From: Mesorhizobium sp. 1M-11 | GTDB taxonomy: Bacteria; Pseudomonadota; Alphaproteobacteria; Rhizobiales; Rhizobiaceae | DNA length: 64,000 nt | Assembly: GCF_001303895.1 (NCBI RefSeq) | Contig: NZ_LJSD01000044.1 | Coordinates: 16,979 to 80,978 of the forward strand | Direction: 5' to 3' | Shown: one piece after another, positions 15,613 to 24,340 of the stretch | How the letters are laid out: every line of letters starts with the position of its first letter | Numbering within the stretch: the first letter of the stretch is position 1 | Notes under the pieces: model-generated | Database searches by the model: none | Told to the model about the DNA's origin: nothing | Seen by the model: the letters and a program-made list of their open reading frames with translations, nothing else | Position numbers and translations under genes: made by a program

Positions 15613-16496
15613 TTCGGTGTCCTCCAGGCGCGAAAGCCGAACATGAGCGCAGTGAACAGGATGATCACGAAGGTCAGGATGAAGCCGTAGGCGGTCGCCT
15701 CGCCGAAGCGGACGGCGCCGAATGCGCGCCCCATCATGTCCATCACCGGGAACATCAGCGCGCTGCGGCGCCCGCCATAGGCGGTGAAGGACGAGCCGGT
15801 GAGCAGCCACGGCACGTCGAAGACCTGGAGCGCGGAGATGAAGCCGTAGGTGACGACGAAGAACAGGACCGGCGCCAGCATTGGAATGGTGACGTAGCGC
15901 ACCTGCTGCAGGCGGCTTGCGCCATCGAGCCGCGCGGCTTCGTAGAGATCTTGCGGAATGTTCTTCAGGCCGGCTAGCAGGATGACCATGTTGAAGCCGG
16001 CCGAGACCCAGACGTCCACCGCGATCAAGGCATAAAGCATGGTGCCGGTATCGTTCAGGAAATTGATGGACGGCACGCCGAACCAGCCGAGGATCATGTT
16101 CACCAGGCCGAAATTGGGGGCATACATCCAGCGCCAGATCGTCGCTGCCAGGAAGGCCGGAAGGACAACGGGCAGGAAGAAGGCGCTGCGGAAAAAGTTA
16201 GCCCAGAAGCCGGTGAAACTGTCAACCAGAAGCGCCAGCGCGAGCGCCACGGCAATACCAAGCGGAACCGTGATGACGATGTAGATACAGAGGTTCGTCA
16301 TGGCGCGCGCGAAGTCGCGCGACTGCAGGACCGCCTCGTAATTGGCCAGGCCGATGAAGCGCGGCTCGGTCGCAGCGTTCCACTCATGGAAGCTGTAATA
16401 GAAGCCGCTGATGATCGGATAGAGAAAGAAGGCCGCGAACAGCAGGGCGAACGGTAGCACCATCGCGTAATGCGGCAGAAGTCGTCTGGCATTCAT
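15609..16496 (-). CDS. Sugar ABC transporter permease (MalF/UgpA-like)
   Basis: This is an inner-membrane permease (295 aa from the ATG at 16496). Typical features are the first helix (YAMVLPFALLFAAFFLYPIISGFYYSFHEW), the segment FIGLANYEAVL, and the EAA loop YEAARLDGASRLQQVRYVTIPML. It follows the binding-protein gene and overlaps the next permease by 4 bp. Confidence 0.92.
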   Translation of the reverse strand: MNARRLLPHYAMVLPFALLFAAFFLYPIISGFYYSFHEWNAATEPRFIGLANYEAVLQSRDFARAMTNLCIYIVITVPLGIAVALALALLVDSFTGFWANFFRSAFFLPVVLPAFLAATIWRWMYAPNFGLVNMILGWFGVPSINFLNDTGTMLYALIAVDVWVSAGFNMVILLAGLKNIPQDLYEAARLDGASRLQQVRYVTIPMLAPVLFFVVTYGFISALQVFDVPWLLTGSSFTAYGGRRSALMFPVMDMMGRAFGAVRFGEATAYGFILTFVIILFTALMFGFRAWRTPK

Positions 16497-16562
16497 GGCG
16501 TGTCCAGCTTTTTCGAAGGTGGGAGGGCGCGGATCCAACAGCTCCGCGCCCTCTGTCATGCC

Positions 16563-17819
16563 TTACTTGGCAAGACAGTCGTTCAGCTCGGCGATCAGTT
16601 CCTTGGCGCCCTCCGCGGCGTCGTACTCGCCATCGGCAACGGCCGAAGCCGTATCGGTCATGATCGAGCGGTAGCAGTTCGGCACCGTGCCGACGAAATA
16701 GGGCGGCGTGACATCCATGGCCTGCTTCACCGCCTCGACGGACTTCACGATCAGCGGCAGGGCGCTGACTTCCGGATCCTGCATGGCCGCCGCATTGGCG
16801 TTGTAGCGCGACAGGAGCTTCGCCCAGCGCGCCATCTGCTTCTTCTCGGTGATGTAAGCCGCGAACTTCCAGGCGATCTCGCGGTTCTTGCCCGGCGCGA
16901 CGCCAACGAACTCATAGCTCTTGACGCCTCCATGATCGCCAGCCTTGCCGCCCGGCACCAGTACGTAGTCGTATTTCAGTCCCGACTCCTTGGCCGCTTG
17001 CTCGTAGCTCGGATTGACCCATGGGCCGACGACATGGAACGCGAGCTGGTTGGTGATGAACAGGTCCTTGGTGCCCTGGTCATTGCGGCTGGTTCCGCTT
17101 TGCAGCGGCTTCATGTCGATGAAGGTCTGCAGAGCGCGTGTCGCCGCTTCGGGCTGGATCAGCGTCTGCTTCCTGTCGAAGTCGATGCCCCACTGTGCCT
17201 TGTCGCCGGCCACGGCAAACATGGAGGCCACGGAGTTGAACACCTGGGTCTGGTCCGGAATGGCGGATTTGCCGCTTTCCTTGACCTTCTTCATCTGCTG
17301 CAGCCATTCCTCCCAGGTCGCCGGAGGCGTGGCGGTATCGATACCGGCGGCTTCAAGGACCGTGAGGTTGCGGTACATGATCTCGCCGAAGCCGGTATAG
17401 GGGATGCAATACATCGTCTCGGGTTTCGGCGAGCAGCTCTTGACCGCGTCGGCGTCGAACTGATCGCGGAACTCCTGCGGCATCGCCATCCACTCGGGAT
17501 AGATGTTGGCGAGCGCGCCGACCTCGACGAGCTGCGCACCGACATTCAGGCCGTTCATGAAGACATCCGGCAGCGTTCCGGAAGCTGCCCCGGCAATCTG
17601 GCCCGAGGTCAGGTCATCGTCTCCACGGCCCGAGATCACGATCTTCACGCCCGGATTTGCGGCCTCGAATTCGGCGATGAACTCCTGCTGGAGTTTCAAT
17701 GCGTCGCCCTGCGCGAAATCGGAATAGACCCAATACTGCAATTCCTGCGCCGAAACGGCGCCGGTGCCGATCAGGGTTGCCGTGGCCGCCATGAGCGCCC
17801 GGCACATTGATGAGATCAT
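16563..17819 (-). CDS. Periplasmic sugar-binding protein, family 1
   Basis: This is the binding protein of the CUT1 importer (418 aa from ATG 17819, preceded by GGGAG). A Sec signal peptide ends near AVSAQE. The mature part begins LQYWVYSDFAQGDALKLQQEFIAEFEAANPGVKI, typical of family 1. Paired cysteines (KSCSPKPETMYC, VPNCY...LNDC) suggest disulphides. It is first in a six-gene operon and has a ROK-type palindrome upstream at 17880. Confidence 0.92.
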   Translation of the reverse strand: MISSMCRALMAATATLIGTGAVSAQELQYWVYSDFAQGDALKLQQEFIAEFEAANPGVKIVISGRGDDDLTSGQIAGAASGTLPDVFMNGLNVGAQLVEVGALANIYPEWMAMPQEFRDQFDADAVKSCSPKPETMYCIPYTGFGEIMYRNLTVLEAAGIDTATPPATWEEWLQQMKKVKESGKSAIPDQTQVFNSVASMFAVAGDKAQWGIDFDRKQTLIQPEAATRALQTFIDMKPLQSGTSRNDQGTKDLFITNQLAFHVVGPWVNPSYEQAAKESGLKYDYVLVPGGKAGDHGGVKSYEFVGVAPGKNREIAWKFAAYITEKKQMARWAKLLSRYNANAAAMQDPEVSALPLIVKSVEAVKQAMDVTPPYFVGTVPNCYRSIMTDTASAVADGEYDAAEGAKELIAELNDCLAK

Positions 17820-17879
17820 TTCTTTCACTCCCGGTTGAACAACCCTCAGGGCCGGTCCTCGCACCGGCTCATTATTATG

Positions 17880-17892
17880 TTAGGCAGCCTAA
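17880..17892. promoter_or_regulatory. 13-bp palindrome, probable ROK-regulator operator
   Basis: TTAGGC-A-GCCTAA is a perfect inverted repeat 60 bp before the binding-protein ATG, in an AT-rich island. The ROK regulator gene starts on the same strand just upstream. Such a site would let the regulator shut off the sugar operon when the ligand is absent. Confidence 0.65.
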
Positions 17893-17954
17893 CAAAATTT
17901 TCGGGATGCGCAACAGGAATCGTGGAAGCCGTTTTTTTCTAGCGCGTGGGAATG

Positions 17955-19130
17955 TCAGGGCTTGGCTTCGCCGAGGATCAGGTTGACGGCGTGTTCGGTT
18001 GCCAGCTTCTCGATGCCGAGAACCGTTGCGTCCTGGCCAAGCGAACTCGTGCGCACTTCCACCGGATAACTCAGCCGGTTCGCGACTTCATGCACCGTCG
18101 GCAGTATCAGTGGATTGGCACCCAATCCGCCGCCCAACACCACCAGCCCCGGATCGACCATGCTGACGCAGCTGGCGACAATGGCGCCGATGTCCTCGGC
18201 GTGACGCTCGACATGGGCCCGCGCCGTGGCATCGCCCCCGGCGGCGCGCTCCATGAGATCCGCGGCATCTGTGGGTGGTGCGCTGGCAGACTGTGGCCAT
18301 TCGCCGACGACGCGCTGCATCAGGGCCTCCGTGCCCATATAGTGCTCGATTTCTCCTGGTATCGGCCGCATGCCATTCGCCATTGGAAAGGCCAGGTGGC
18401 TGATCTCGCCGGCGGCGCCGTTACGGCCGCGCAGCAGCTTGCCGGCGAGCATGATGCCCATGCCGATCTTGAAGCCGATCTGGACATAGGCAAAAGTCTC
18501 ATGATCCTGTGCAATCCCGTTGCTATGCTCGGCAACGGCGGCGCAGTTCACATTGTTTTCGAGAACGACGGGGATATCGGCAGGCGGCTCGAAACAGCTG
18601 AAAATCGCCTGCTGACGCGTCGCCTTGGCATCTCCCTGCGGGCCGACCACGCGCGCGGGCAAGGCGATGCCGATCGCCTGAAGCGGCCCCCAGGCCGGAT
18701 CCGCTTCCGCCAGTGCCGCAGCGACTTCTTCGGCAACCGCCCGGCTGATCTCCTCGCCGAGGAAGAACTGGCTCGACGGCAGGCGATAGATCCTGCTGTG
18801 CAGGAGCCTGCGGTCGATCGATGAAACACGCAGCCGGATATGCGTGGAGCCCGCATCGACCGCGATGACATGGCCAGCGTTCAGGCCGGGGCGGTAGACC
18901 GAAGCCTTGCGGCCCAGCGCACCCTGCAGTTCGCCGACTTTGCTTGCAAGGCCGGCATCCTCCAGTTCGGCGATCGCCGCCGACAGGGTCGGTCGAGACA
19001 GGCCAAGCACCTCACCGAGCTGCGGCCGCGTCGACGCACCGCGCGCGGCAAGCAGCCGGAACATCGACTTGGCGCTGCCTGTGAGAGAAGCCGCCGGAAT
19101 TGCGTGTCGCCTGCCCTGCAAACAAATCAC
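17955..19130 (-). CDS. ROK-family transcriptional regulator
   Basis: This is a sugar-responsive repressor (391 aa). An N-terminal winged helix (about residues 18-65: RLLAARGASTRPQLGEVLGLSRPTLSAAIAELEDAGL) is joined to a sugar-kinase-like ROK domain (VIAVDAGSTHIRLRV, PVVLENNVNCAAVAEH, GAAGEISHLAF, VVLGGGLGANP). The zinc-binding CxCGxxGC motif found in many ROK proteins is absent here (HLAFPMANGMRPIPGEIEHYMG), unlike the second ROK protein at 51.7 kb. It probably controls the operon to its left through the palindrome at 17880. The exact start is not certain. Confidence 0.88.
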   Translation of the reverse strand: MICLQGRRHAIPAASLTGSAKSMFRLLAARGASTRPQLGEVLGLSRPTLSAAIAELEDAGLASKVGELQGALGRKASVYRPGLNAGHVIAVDAGSTHIRLRVSSIDRRLLHSRIYRLPSSQFFLGEEISRAVAEEVAAALAEADPAWGPLQAIGIALPARVVGPQGDAKATRQQAIFSCFEPPADIPVVLENNVNCAAVAEHSNGIAQDHETFAYVQIGFKIGMGIMLAGKLLRGRNGAAGEISHLAFPMANGMRPIPGEIEHYMGTEALMQRVVGEWPQSASAPPTDAADLMERAAGGDATARAHVERHAEDIGAIVASCVSMVDPGLVVLGGGLGANPLILPTVHEVANRLSYPVEVRTSSLGQDATVLGIEKLATEHAVNLILGEAKP

Positions 19131-19443
19131 CTGAAAATATTGTTATTCAGCTTTACAAACCAAATCGCATGCAATGGTCAAGCTGGGCAACCAGTTGGTG
19201 AGGACATCGGTACATTCTTCTCCTGGAATGTCCCTGCCCGATCCGACCCGCCGCCTCATGGCTTTACCGAAATCCGGACAACGGCGCTACTGAGCGAACA
19301 AGACACCGGCAAACGCGGCCGGCATGGAGCTGCCCTGTCATCCCATCCATCTTCGCGCTATTTTTGTATTTAAAAACTGCTTGCACAAATGAAAACAATG
19401 ACTATGAATTTGAGAAGAAGGAAGCCAGGAGGAAATTTCGAGA
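19131..19443. other. Intergenic region between divergent transcription units
   Basis: A 313-bp gap with no convincing ORF. The left part is the AT-rich upstream region of the ROK gene. The right end holds one copy of a conserved 32-bp box (19366-19397), a possible TTGCAC-N16-TATGAA promoter, and an AGGAGG ribosome site for the gene at 19444. Confidence 0.6.
19366..19397 (+). promoter_or_regulatory. Conserved 32-bp upstream box, copy 1
   Basis: The element runs from GTATTTAAAA through CTGCTTGCA to TGAAAACA. It matches the box at 30913-30944 at 24 of 32 positions with no gaps. It ends 46 bp before the first gene of the 19.4-30.8 kb unit. A shared operator/promoter, perhaps for the IclR regulator at 33.8 kb, is the simplest reading. 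Confidence 0.55.
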
Positions 19444-20592
19444 ATGACGAAGCTGCGCGGATTGGCGTGGGATCATGTGCGCTGCTGGGGTCCGCTCGAC
19501 GCAAGCACCGAACCTTATCGCGCGATGCACCCCGATCTCGAAATCGAATGGGATCGCCGCAGCTTGTACGAATTCGGCGAAGGAGCACTCGGGCCGGCGC
19601 TTGAGGCCTACGATCTGATCGTCTTCGATCATCCATTCATCGGCGAGATCGCCAGCGGCGAACTCATGGTGCCCTTTGACGCGTTCATGTCGGATGATCT
19701 CAAGAGGCACTTCCAACAGGATTCGACGGGTGCATCCTGGCGATCCTACGCGCGGGACGGCCGCCAATGGGCGCTGCCAATAGATGCGGCCTGCCAGGTC
19801 GCCTCCTACAGGCCCGACCTTTTGACGCGCTACGGATCCGCGCCGACCAGCCATGAAGATGTGATCGACCTTGGACGGCGCGCGCGTAAGGACGGGAAGT
19901 GGCTTGGCTTGCCGCTGGTTCCGACCGATGCGATGTGCCTTCTGCTGACGCTCGGCAATCCGCAGGAACACGGCGACGAGTTCATTTCGAAAGACGATGC
20001 GGACCGCGCCATAACGCAATTGCGTGACATCGCGGCACTATCACATCCGGGATCGGCGACGTGGAATCCGATCCGCTGCTATGACCACATGGTCGCGAAC
20101 GAGGATGTGGTCTACGTCCCCTTCGCCTTCGGCTACGTGAACTATTCCTCAAAGTCCGCGCCGTATCTGCGCTTTGCCGATGTGCCGACCCAAAACAGTG
20201 CCGGCGCTCTGCTCGGCGGCGCCGGCATCGGGGTGAGCGCACGCACGAAACATCGCCAGGCTGCCATCGACTATGCGCTCTACCTGTGCTCGGCCGAATA
20301 TCAAAGAGGCGGCTATGTGAAAGCTGGCGGCCAGCCTGGATCGCTCGCCGCCTGGCAGGACGACGGCGTCAACGCCTCTACGCGCGACTTCTTTGGCGCA
20401 ACGCTCAAGTCGATACAATCGTCTTATCTGCGCCCGACGCATCCCGGTTTCATGGCATTCTTCCGCGAATGCGCACCGCGGGTGGCATCGGCAATTGCCG
20501 GCGAGACCTCGGTGCACGAGCTGTCGGAGTGGCTCAACCGGCGTTATCGCGAAAGCAGGCTGGAGGCTGACCCGCAAAGAAGCGTCGCCTGA
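19444..20592 (+). CDS. Extracellular-solute-binding-protein-like protein without a signal peptide
   Basis: This 382-aa protein has the family-1 solute-binding fold by pattern (YDLIVFDHPFIGEIASGELMVPFDAF, DGRQWALPIDAACQVASYRPDLL, AAIDYALYLCSAEYQRGGYVKAGGQPG). It begins directly with MTKLRGLAWDHVRCWGPL and has no Sec or Tat signal. The AGGAGG ribosome site leaves little doubt about the start. It is therefore predicted to be cytosolic, although its relatives work in the periplasm. It heads the unit with its own upstream box and is followed by a conventional exported binding protein. The function is unknown; intracellular ligand sensing is one possibility. Confidence 0.8.
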   Translation: MTKLRGLAWDHVRCWGPLDASTEPYRAMHPDLEIEWDRRSLYEFGEGALGPALEAYDLIVFDHPFIGEIASGELMVPFDAFMSDDLKRHFQQDSTGASWRSYARDGRQWALPIDAACQVASYRPDLLTRYGSAPTSHEDVIDLGRRARKDGKWLGLPLVPTDAMCLLLTLGNPQEHGDEFISKDDADRAITQLRDIAALSHPGSATWNPIRCYDHMVANEDVVYVPFAFGYVNYSSKSAPYLRFADVPTQNSAGALLGGAGIGVSARTKHRQAAIDYALYLCSAEYQRGGYVKAGGQPGSLAAWQDDGVNASTRDFFGATLKSIQSSYLRPTHPGFMAFFRECAPRVASAIAGETSVHELSEWLNRRYRESRLEADPQRSVA

Positions 20593-20645
20593 CAACCGCG
20601 GCGTCCGAACTCGATATTGCATGCATAAAAACTGGGAGGAAGAAT

Positions 20646-21671
20646 ATGAAACAGCTCAAGTCGGTTCTTTTCGCATCTGCGGCGCTCACGCTGGCCGCCT
20701 TGCCCGCGCAGGCGCAGAACATGCCCAAGCGCATCGGCTACGTCACCAACTACGCCACGCATGAGTGGTATCAGAACGTCATCAAGGGCATGCAGGCTCG
20801 GGCCAAGGAGCTCGGCATCCAGTTCGAGGTCCAGGACGCGAATCTCGACATCGCCAAGCAGGTCGCCGCAGCCGAGGACTTCATGGCAAAAGGCGTCGAC
20901 GTCCTGATCGTCACACCGGTGAACGAAGAAGGCGTCGTACCGCTGCTGCGTCAGGCAAAGTCGAACGACACACCGGTGGTGCTGGAAGGCAATCCGGTGA
21001 AGGGCATGACCACGATGGTCGCCATCTGCGACTACGATACCGGTTACTTCTCCGGCGTCGAAGCCGGCAAATATGCCAAGGAGAAGCTTGGCGGAACCGC
21101 CAAGGTGATGAATGTCGGTCTGCCGCTGCTGTCGGCCACGGTGCTGCGCTCGCAAGGCTTCATGGATGGCCTCAAGACGATCGTCCCGGAAGCCGTCATG
21201 GTTCATGACCTCGACGGCGGTGGCAATCCCGACCGCGCGCTGGAGGTTTCCGCCGCCGCACTCGCCAAGAACGCCGACATCAACATCATCTACGGCATCA
21301 ACGACTCGTCGTCCCTGGGTGGCCTGCAGGCCTGGAAGGCAGCCGGCAAATCCCAGGATGCTTTGCTGACGGTCGGCACGGGCGGCGAAGGCCTGGCGTT
21401 CATCAACGCGATGGAAAAGGAACCATCCTATCGCATCGAGGCCGCAATGTTCCCCGAAAAGGAAGGGTACACCGCAATCGACGCCGCGGTAAAACTCTTC
21501 AACGGCGAAGAGGTGCCTGAGCATATCGTGAGCCCGACCGCGCCGATGATCGGCGAAGACTGGAAGAAGTTCTACGATTACGACGCCAGCACACGGAGCA
21601 TCAAATGGGATGCGGTGAACGCACTGAAGGCGCCGGAAAAATGCATGAAGACGGCCGCCGACCTGAAGTAG
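20646..21671 (+). CDS. Periplasmic sugar-binding protein, ribose type (RbsB-like)
   Basis: This is the binding protein of a CUT2 importer (341 aa). A Sec signal (MKQLKSVLFASAALTLAALPAQAQ) is followed by KRIGYVTNYATHEWYQNVIKGMQARAKELG, the usual LacI/RbsB-type fold. Landmark segments are DFMAKGVDVLIVTPVN and NIIYGINDSSSLGGLQAWKAAG. The ribosome site is GGGAGGAAG. A strong GC-rich hairpin directly after the stop probably keeps this transcript more abundant than the membrane genes downstream. Confidence 0.92.
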   Translation: MKQLKSVLFASAALTLAALPAQAQNMPKRIGYVTNYATHEWYQNVIKGMQARAKELGIQFEVQDANLDIAKQVAAAEDFMAKGVDVLIVTPVNEEGVVPLLRQAKSNDTPVVLEGNPVKGMTTMVAICDYDTGYFSGVEAGKYAKEKLGGTAKVMNVGLPLLSATVLRSQGFMDGLKTIVPEAVMVHDLDGGGNPDRALEVSAAALAKNADINIIYGINDSSSLGGLQAWKAAGKSQDALLTVGTGGEGLAFINAMEKEPSYRIEAAMFPEKEGYTAIDAAVKLFNGEEVPEHIVSPTAPMIGEDWKKFYDYDASTRSIKWDAVNALKAPEKCMKTAADLK

Positions 21672-21683
21672 AAGCCGTCAATC

Positions 21684-21709
21684 GGCTCGCCCGCTCCGGC
21701 GGGCGAGCC
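21684..21709 (+). terminator. GC-rich hairpin after the binding-protein gene (partial terminator / mRNA stabiliser)
   Basis: An 11-bp perfect stem (GGCTCGCCCGC 21684-21694 / GCGGGCGAGCC 21699-21709) has a 4-base loop and is followed by only three T. It sits 12 bp after a binding-protein stop within an operon, the usual place for differential-expression hairpins. Confidence 0.7.
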
Positions 21710-21798
21710 TTTCATGATCGGGCGACGGATTCACGTCGCCCATCGATGTTTCGATGCGCCCTGCCGATCACGCGGGCGGCTTCGAGGAGCAGTTTGAC

Positions 21799-22782
21799 AT
21801 GAGCGAGATCGTACATCCTTCTCCAGCGAGGAGACTTGCGGGCGGTCGGCTTCTGGGCAGCAGCCAGCTCGTGCTCGCTGTGATCCTGGCTGCGCTCTGC
21901 ATCGCCATCTCGCTCGCGGCGCCGCAGTTCTATTCCGAGGCGAACGTCATCGCCATCCTGCGCCAGTGTGCCCTGGTGCTGATCGTTGCCTCGGGCATGA
22001 CGATGCTGATCATCACTGCGGAGGTCGACCTGTCGGTTGGCGCCTCGCTTGCCTTTGTCGGCTGCATCGGCATGGCCGTGCTTAACGCGACCCACAGCCT
22101 GACACTCGGAATCCTGGCATCGCTTGCTTTTGCCGGCGGTGTCGGCCTCGTCAACGGCCTTGTGGTCACGAGGCTCAAGGTGAATTCCCTGATCGGCACG
22201 ATCGGCATGATGATGATGCTCCAGGGCGGCGTCTATCTGTTCACCCGGGAAGCCGTGCAGAACCATCACCAGCTTTCCAGCTTCACTGGGCTCGGCGCGG
22301 GTTATGTCGGCCCTATCCCCATGCCCGTCATCTTCGCCGCCGCCATCTTCATCATCGCCTATGTGACGCTGCGCTTCACAACGCTGGGCCGCTACCTCTA
22401 CGCCGTGGGCGCAAACGAGAAGGCCGTCCGGCTCTCGGGCCTGCGCTCGGAACGACTGAAGCTGCTCGCTTTCGTCGTCACCGGTCTGTGCGTCGGCATC
22501 GCCGGCATGATCCTCGCATCGCTGATGAATGCCGGCCAGCCGACGGCCGGCCGCGGCTTCGAGCTTACCGTGATCGCCGCGGTCATCCTCGGCGGCACCA
22601 GCCTGCTCGGCGGGCGCGGTTCGTTGTTCGGTACATTGCTTGGGGTCCTGGTGCTGAAGGTCATCGACAACGGCATCATCATCCTCGGCTGGAACCAGGA
22701 TTTGCAGATGGTGGTTCCCGGCGTGGTGATCATCCTGGCGAGTTATCTCGACATCGTGCGGAACAAAGCCAATGTCCGCTGA
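21799..22782 (+). CDS. Sugar ABC transporter permease, ribose type (RbsC-like), first of two
   Basis: This is an inner-membrane permease (327 aa from ATG 21799, chosen for the GAGGAG ribosome site; an in-frame ATG at 21754 lacks one). It has ribose-permease signatures: MLIITAEVDLSVGASLAF, VTRLKVNSLIGTIGMMMMLQG, GRYLYAVGANEKAVRLSGL, VIAAVILGGTSLLGGRGSLFGTLLG. It overlaps the ATPase gene by 11 bp. A second, different permease follows the ATPase, so the channel is probably a heterodimer. Confidence 0.92.
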   Translation: MSEIVHPSPARRLAGGRLLGSSQLVLAVILAALCIAISLAAPQFYSEANVIAILRQCALVLIVASGMTMLIITAEVDLSVGASLAFVGCIGMAVLNATHSLTLGILASLAFAGGVGLVNGLVVTRLKVNSLIGTIGMMMMLQGGVYLFTREAVQNHHQLSSFTGLGAGYVGPIPMPVIFAAAIFIIAYVTLRFTTLGRYLYAVGANEKAVRLSGLRSERLKLLAFVVTGLCVGIAGMILASLMNAGQPTAGRGFELTVIAAVILGGTSLLGGRGSLFGTLLGVLVLKVIDNGIIILGWNQDLQMVVPGVVIILASYLDIVRNKANVR

Positions 22783-24292
22783 CCTGCTGCACGCCGCCAC
22801 CGATATGGCCACACCCACACTCGAGATGCGCGGCATCGACAAGCGCTTTCCCGGCGTCATCGCGCTGGAGAATGTCGACCTCGTGCTGCAGCCCGGGAAA
22901 GTTCATGCCTTGATGGGCGAGAACGGCGCCGGCAAATCCACCCTGATCAAGATCATGGCGGGCGTCTATGAAAAGGACGCCGGCGCCATCCGGATTCAGG
23001 GACGCGAGGCCGACATAAAGTCGCCGCGCGACAGCTTGCGGCAAGGCATCAAGGTCGTGTTCCAGGAGATCGCGCTGATCTCGGAGTTCACCGTCGCCGA
23101 GAACATCTTTCTGGAAGGCTATCCGACCGGCCGCGGGGGCGGGATCGACTGGAAGAAGATCCGGGCCGATTCCGCTGCGCTGTTCAAGCGCATCGGCTTC
23201 GATGTCGACCCTTCGGCCCGCACCGGTTCGCTGCCGGTCAGCCAGCAGCAGATGGTCGAGATCGCGCGCGCCCTCGCCCACGAGGCCAAGGTGGTGGTGA
23301 TGGACGAGCCGACCTCCTCGCTCACGCCGAACGAAGTCGCCCTGCTCTTCACCGTCATCCGCCGCCTCACCACGCTCGGCATCGCGGTCGTCTATGTCAG
23401 CCACAAGCTCGATGAGGTGTTCGAGATCGCCGACACCGTGACCGTCCTGCGCGACGGTCGTCATATCTCGACCAGGCCGATCGGCGAACACACCAATGAA
23501 ACGCTGATCCAGGACATGATCGGCCGGCGGATCGACAATCTTTTCCCGCGCCAGCGCACCGCCGCAGGCACGAAGGTGGCATTGTCGGTTCAGGGTCTCA
23601 GCACGGCGAAGAAGATCAGGGATGTGTCCTTCGAGGCGCGCGCCGGCGAGGTTCTCGGCTTCTTCGGTTTGATGGGCGCCGGCCGCACCGAACTGGCAAA
23701 AGCGATCGTCGGTTACGACCCGATTACCGCCGGCACGATCGCCATAGACGGAAGCGTGCTTGCCCCGCACGACACGCGGACGGGTGTTCGCCTCGGCATC
23801 GGGCTGCTCACCGAGGATCGCAAGACCGAGGGCCTCATGGCCGAACTGCCGGTTTACCAGAACACCAGCCTCGCTTCGCTCGGGACGTTCGCGAGGATGG
23901 GTTTCATCGACACGGCCAGGGAACGCAAGGCGGTACAGGAATATGTCGATCGCTTCCGCATCAAGACGCCAGGCCTGTTCCAGCAAATCAAGAACCTCTC
24001 CGGCGGCAACCAGCAGAAGGTACTGATCTCACGCTGGCTGATGCGCGGCTTGAAGGTGATCGTCGTCGACGAACCGACACGCGGCATCGATGTCGGCGCC
24101 AAGTCCGAAATCTTCGCGCTCATCGACCGGTTGGCGGGCGAGGGCCTGGCAGTCGTGATGATGACCTCGGAAATGCCGGAACTGCTCGGCCTGGCCGACC
24201 GCGTCGCGGTGATGTGCGAGGGCCGCCTCACCGCGATCATGTCGCGCGAAGACGCCACACAGGAGAAGATCCTCAATGCGGCGATCGGTTGA
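22772..24292 (+). CDS. Sugar ABC transporter ATP-binding protein, ribose type (RbsA-like, two ABC domains)
   Basis: This duplicated ATPase (506 aa) powers the CUT2 importer. The first half has Walker A GENGAGKST and Walker B VVVMDEPTSSL. The second half has the degenerate GLMGAGRTE in place of Walker A, the signature LSGGNQQK and VIVVDEPTRGIDVG. The degenerate second site is normal for this family. It lies between the two permease genes. Confidence 0.94.
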   Translation: MSADLLHAATDMATPTLEMRGIDKRFPGVIALENVDLVLQPGKVHALMGENGAGKSTLIKIMAGVYEKDAGAIRIQGREADIKSPRDSLRQGIKVVFQEIALISEFTVAENIFLEGYPTGRGGGIDWKKIRADSAALFKRIGFDVDPSARTGSLPVSQQQMVEIARALAHEAKVVVMDEPTSSLTPNEVALLFTVIRRLTTLGIAVVYVSHKLDEVFEIADTVTVLRDGRHISTRPIGEHTNETLIQDMIGRRIDNLFPRQRTAAGTKVALSVQGLSTAKKIRDVSFEARAGEVLGFFGLMGAGRTELAKAIVGYDPITAGTIAIDGSVLAPHDTRTGVRLGIGLLTEDRKTEGLMAELPVYQNTSLASLGTFARMGFIDTARERKAVQEYVDRFRIKTPGLFQQIKNLSGGNQQKVLISRWLMRGLKVIVVDEPTRGIDVGAKSEIFALIDRLAGEGLAVVMMTSEMPELLGLADRVAVMCEGRLTAIMSREDATQEKILNAAIG

Positions 24293-24340
24293 CGCGATGA
24301 CAATGGCTGCCAATCGGCCTGCTTTCGGGAGCACGCAGCA

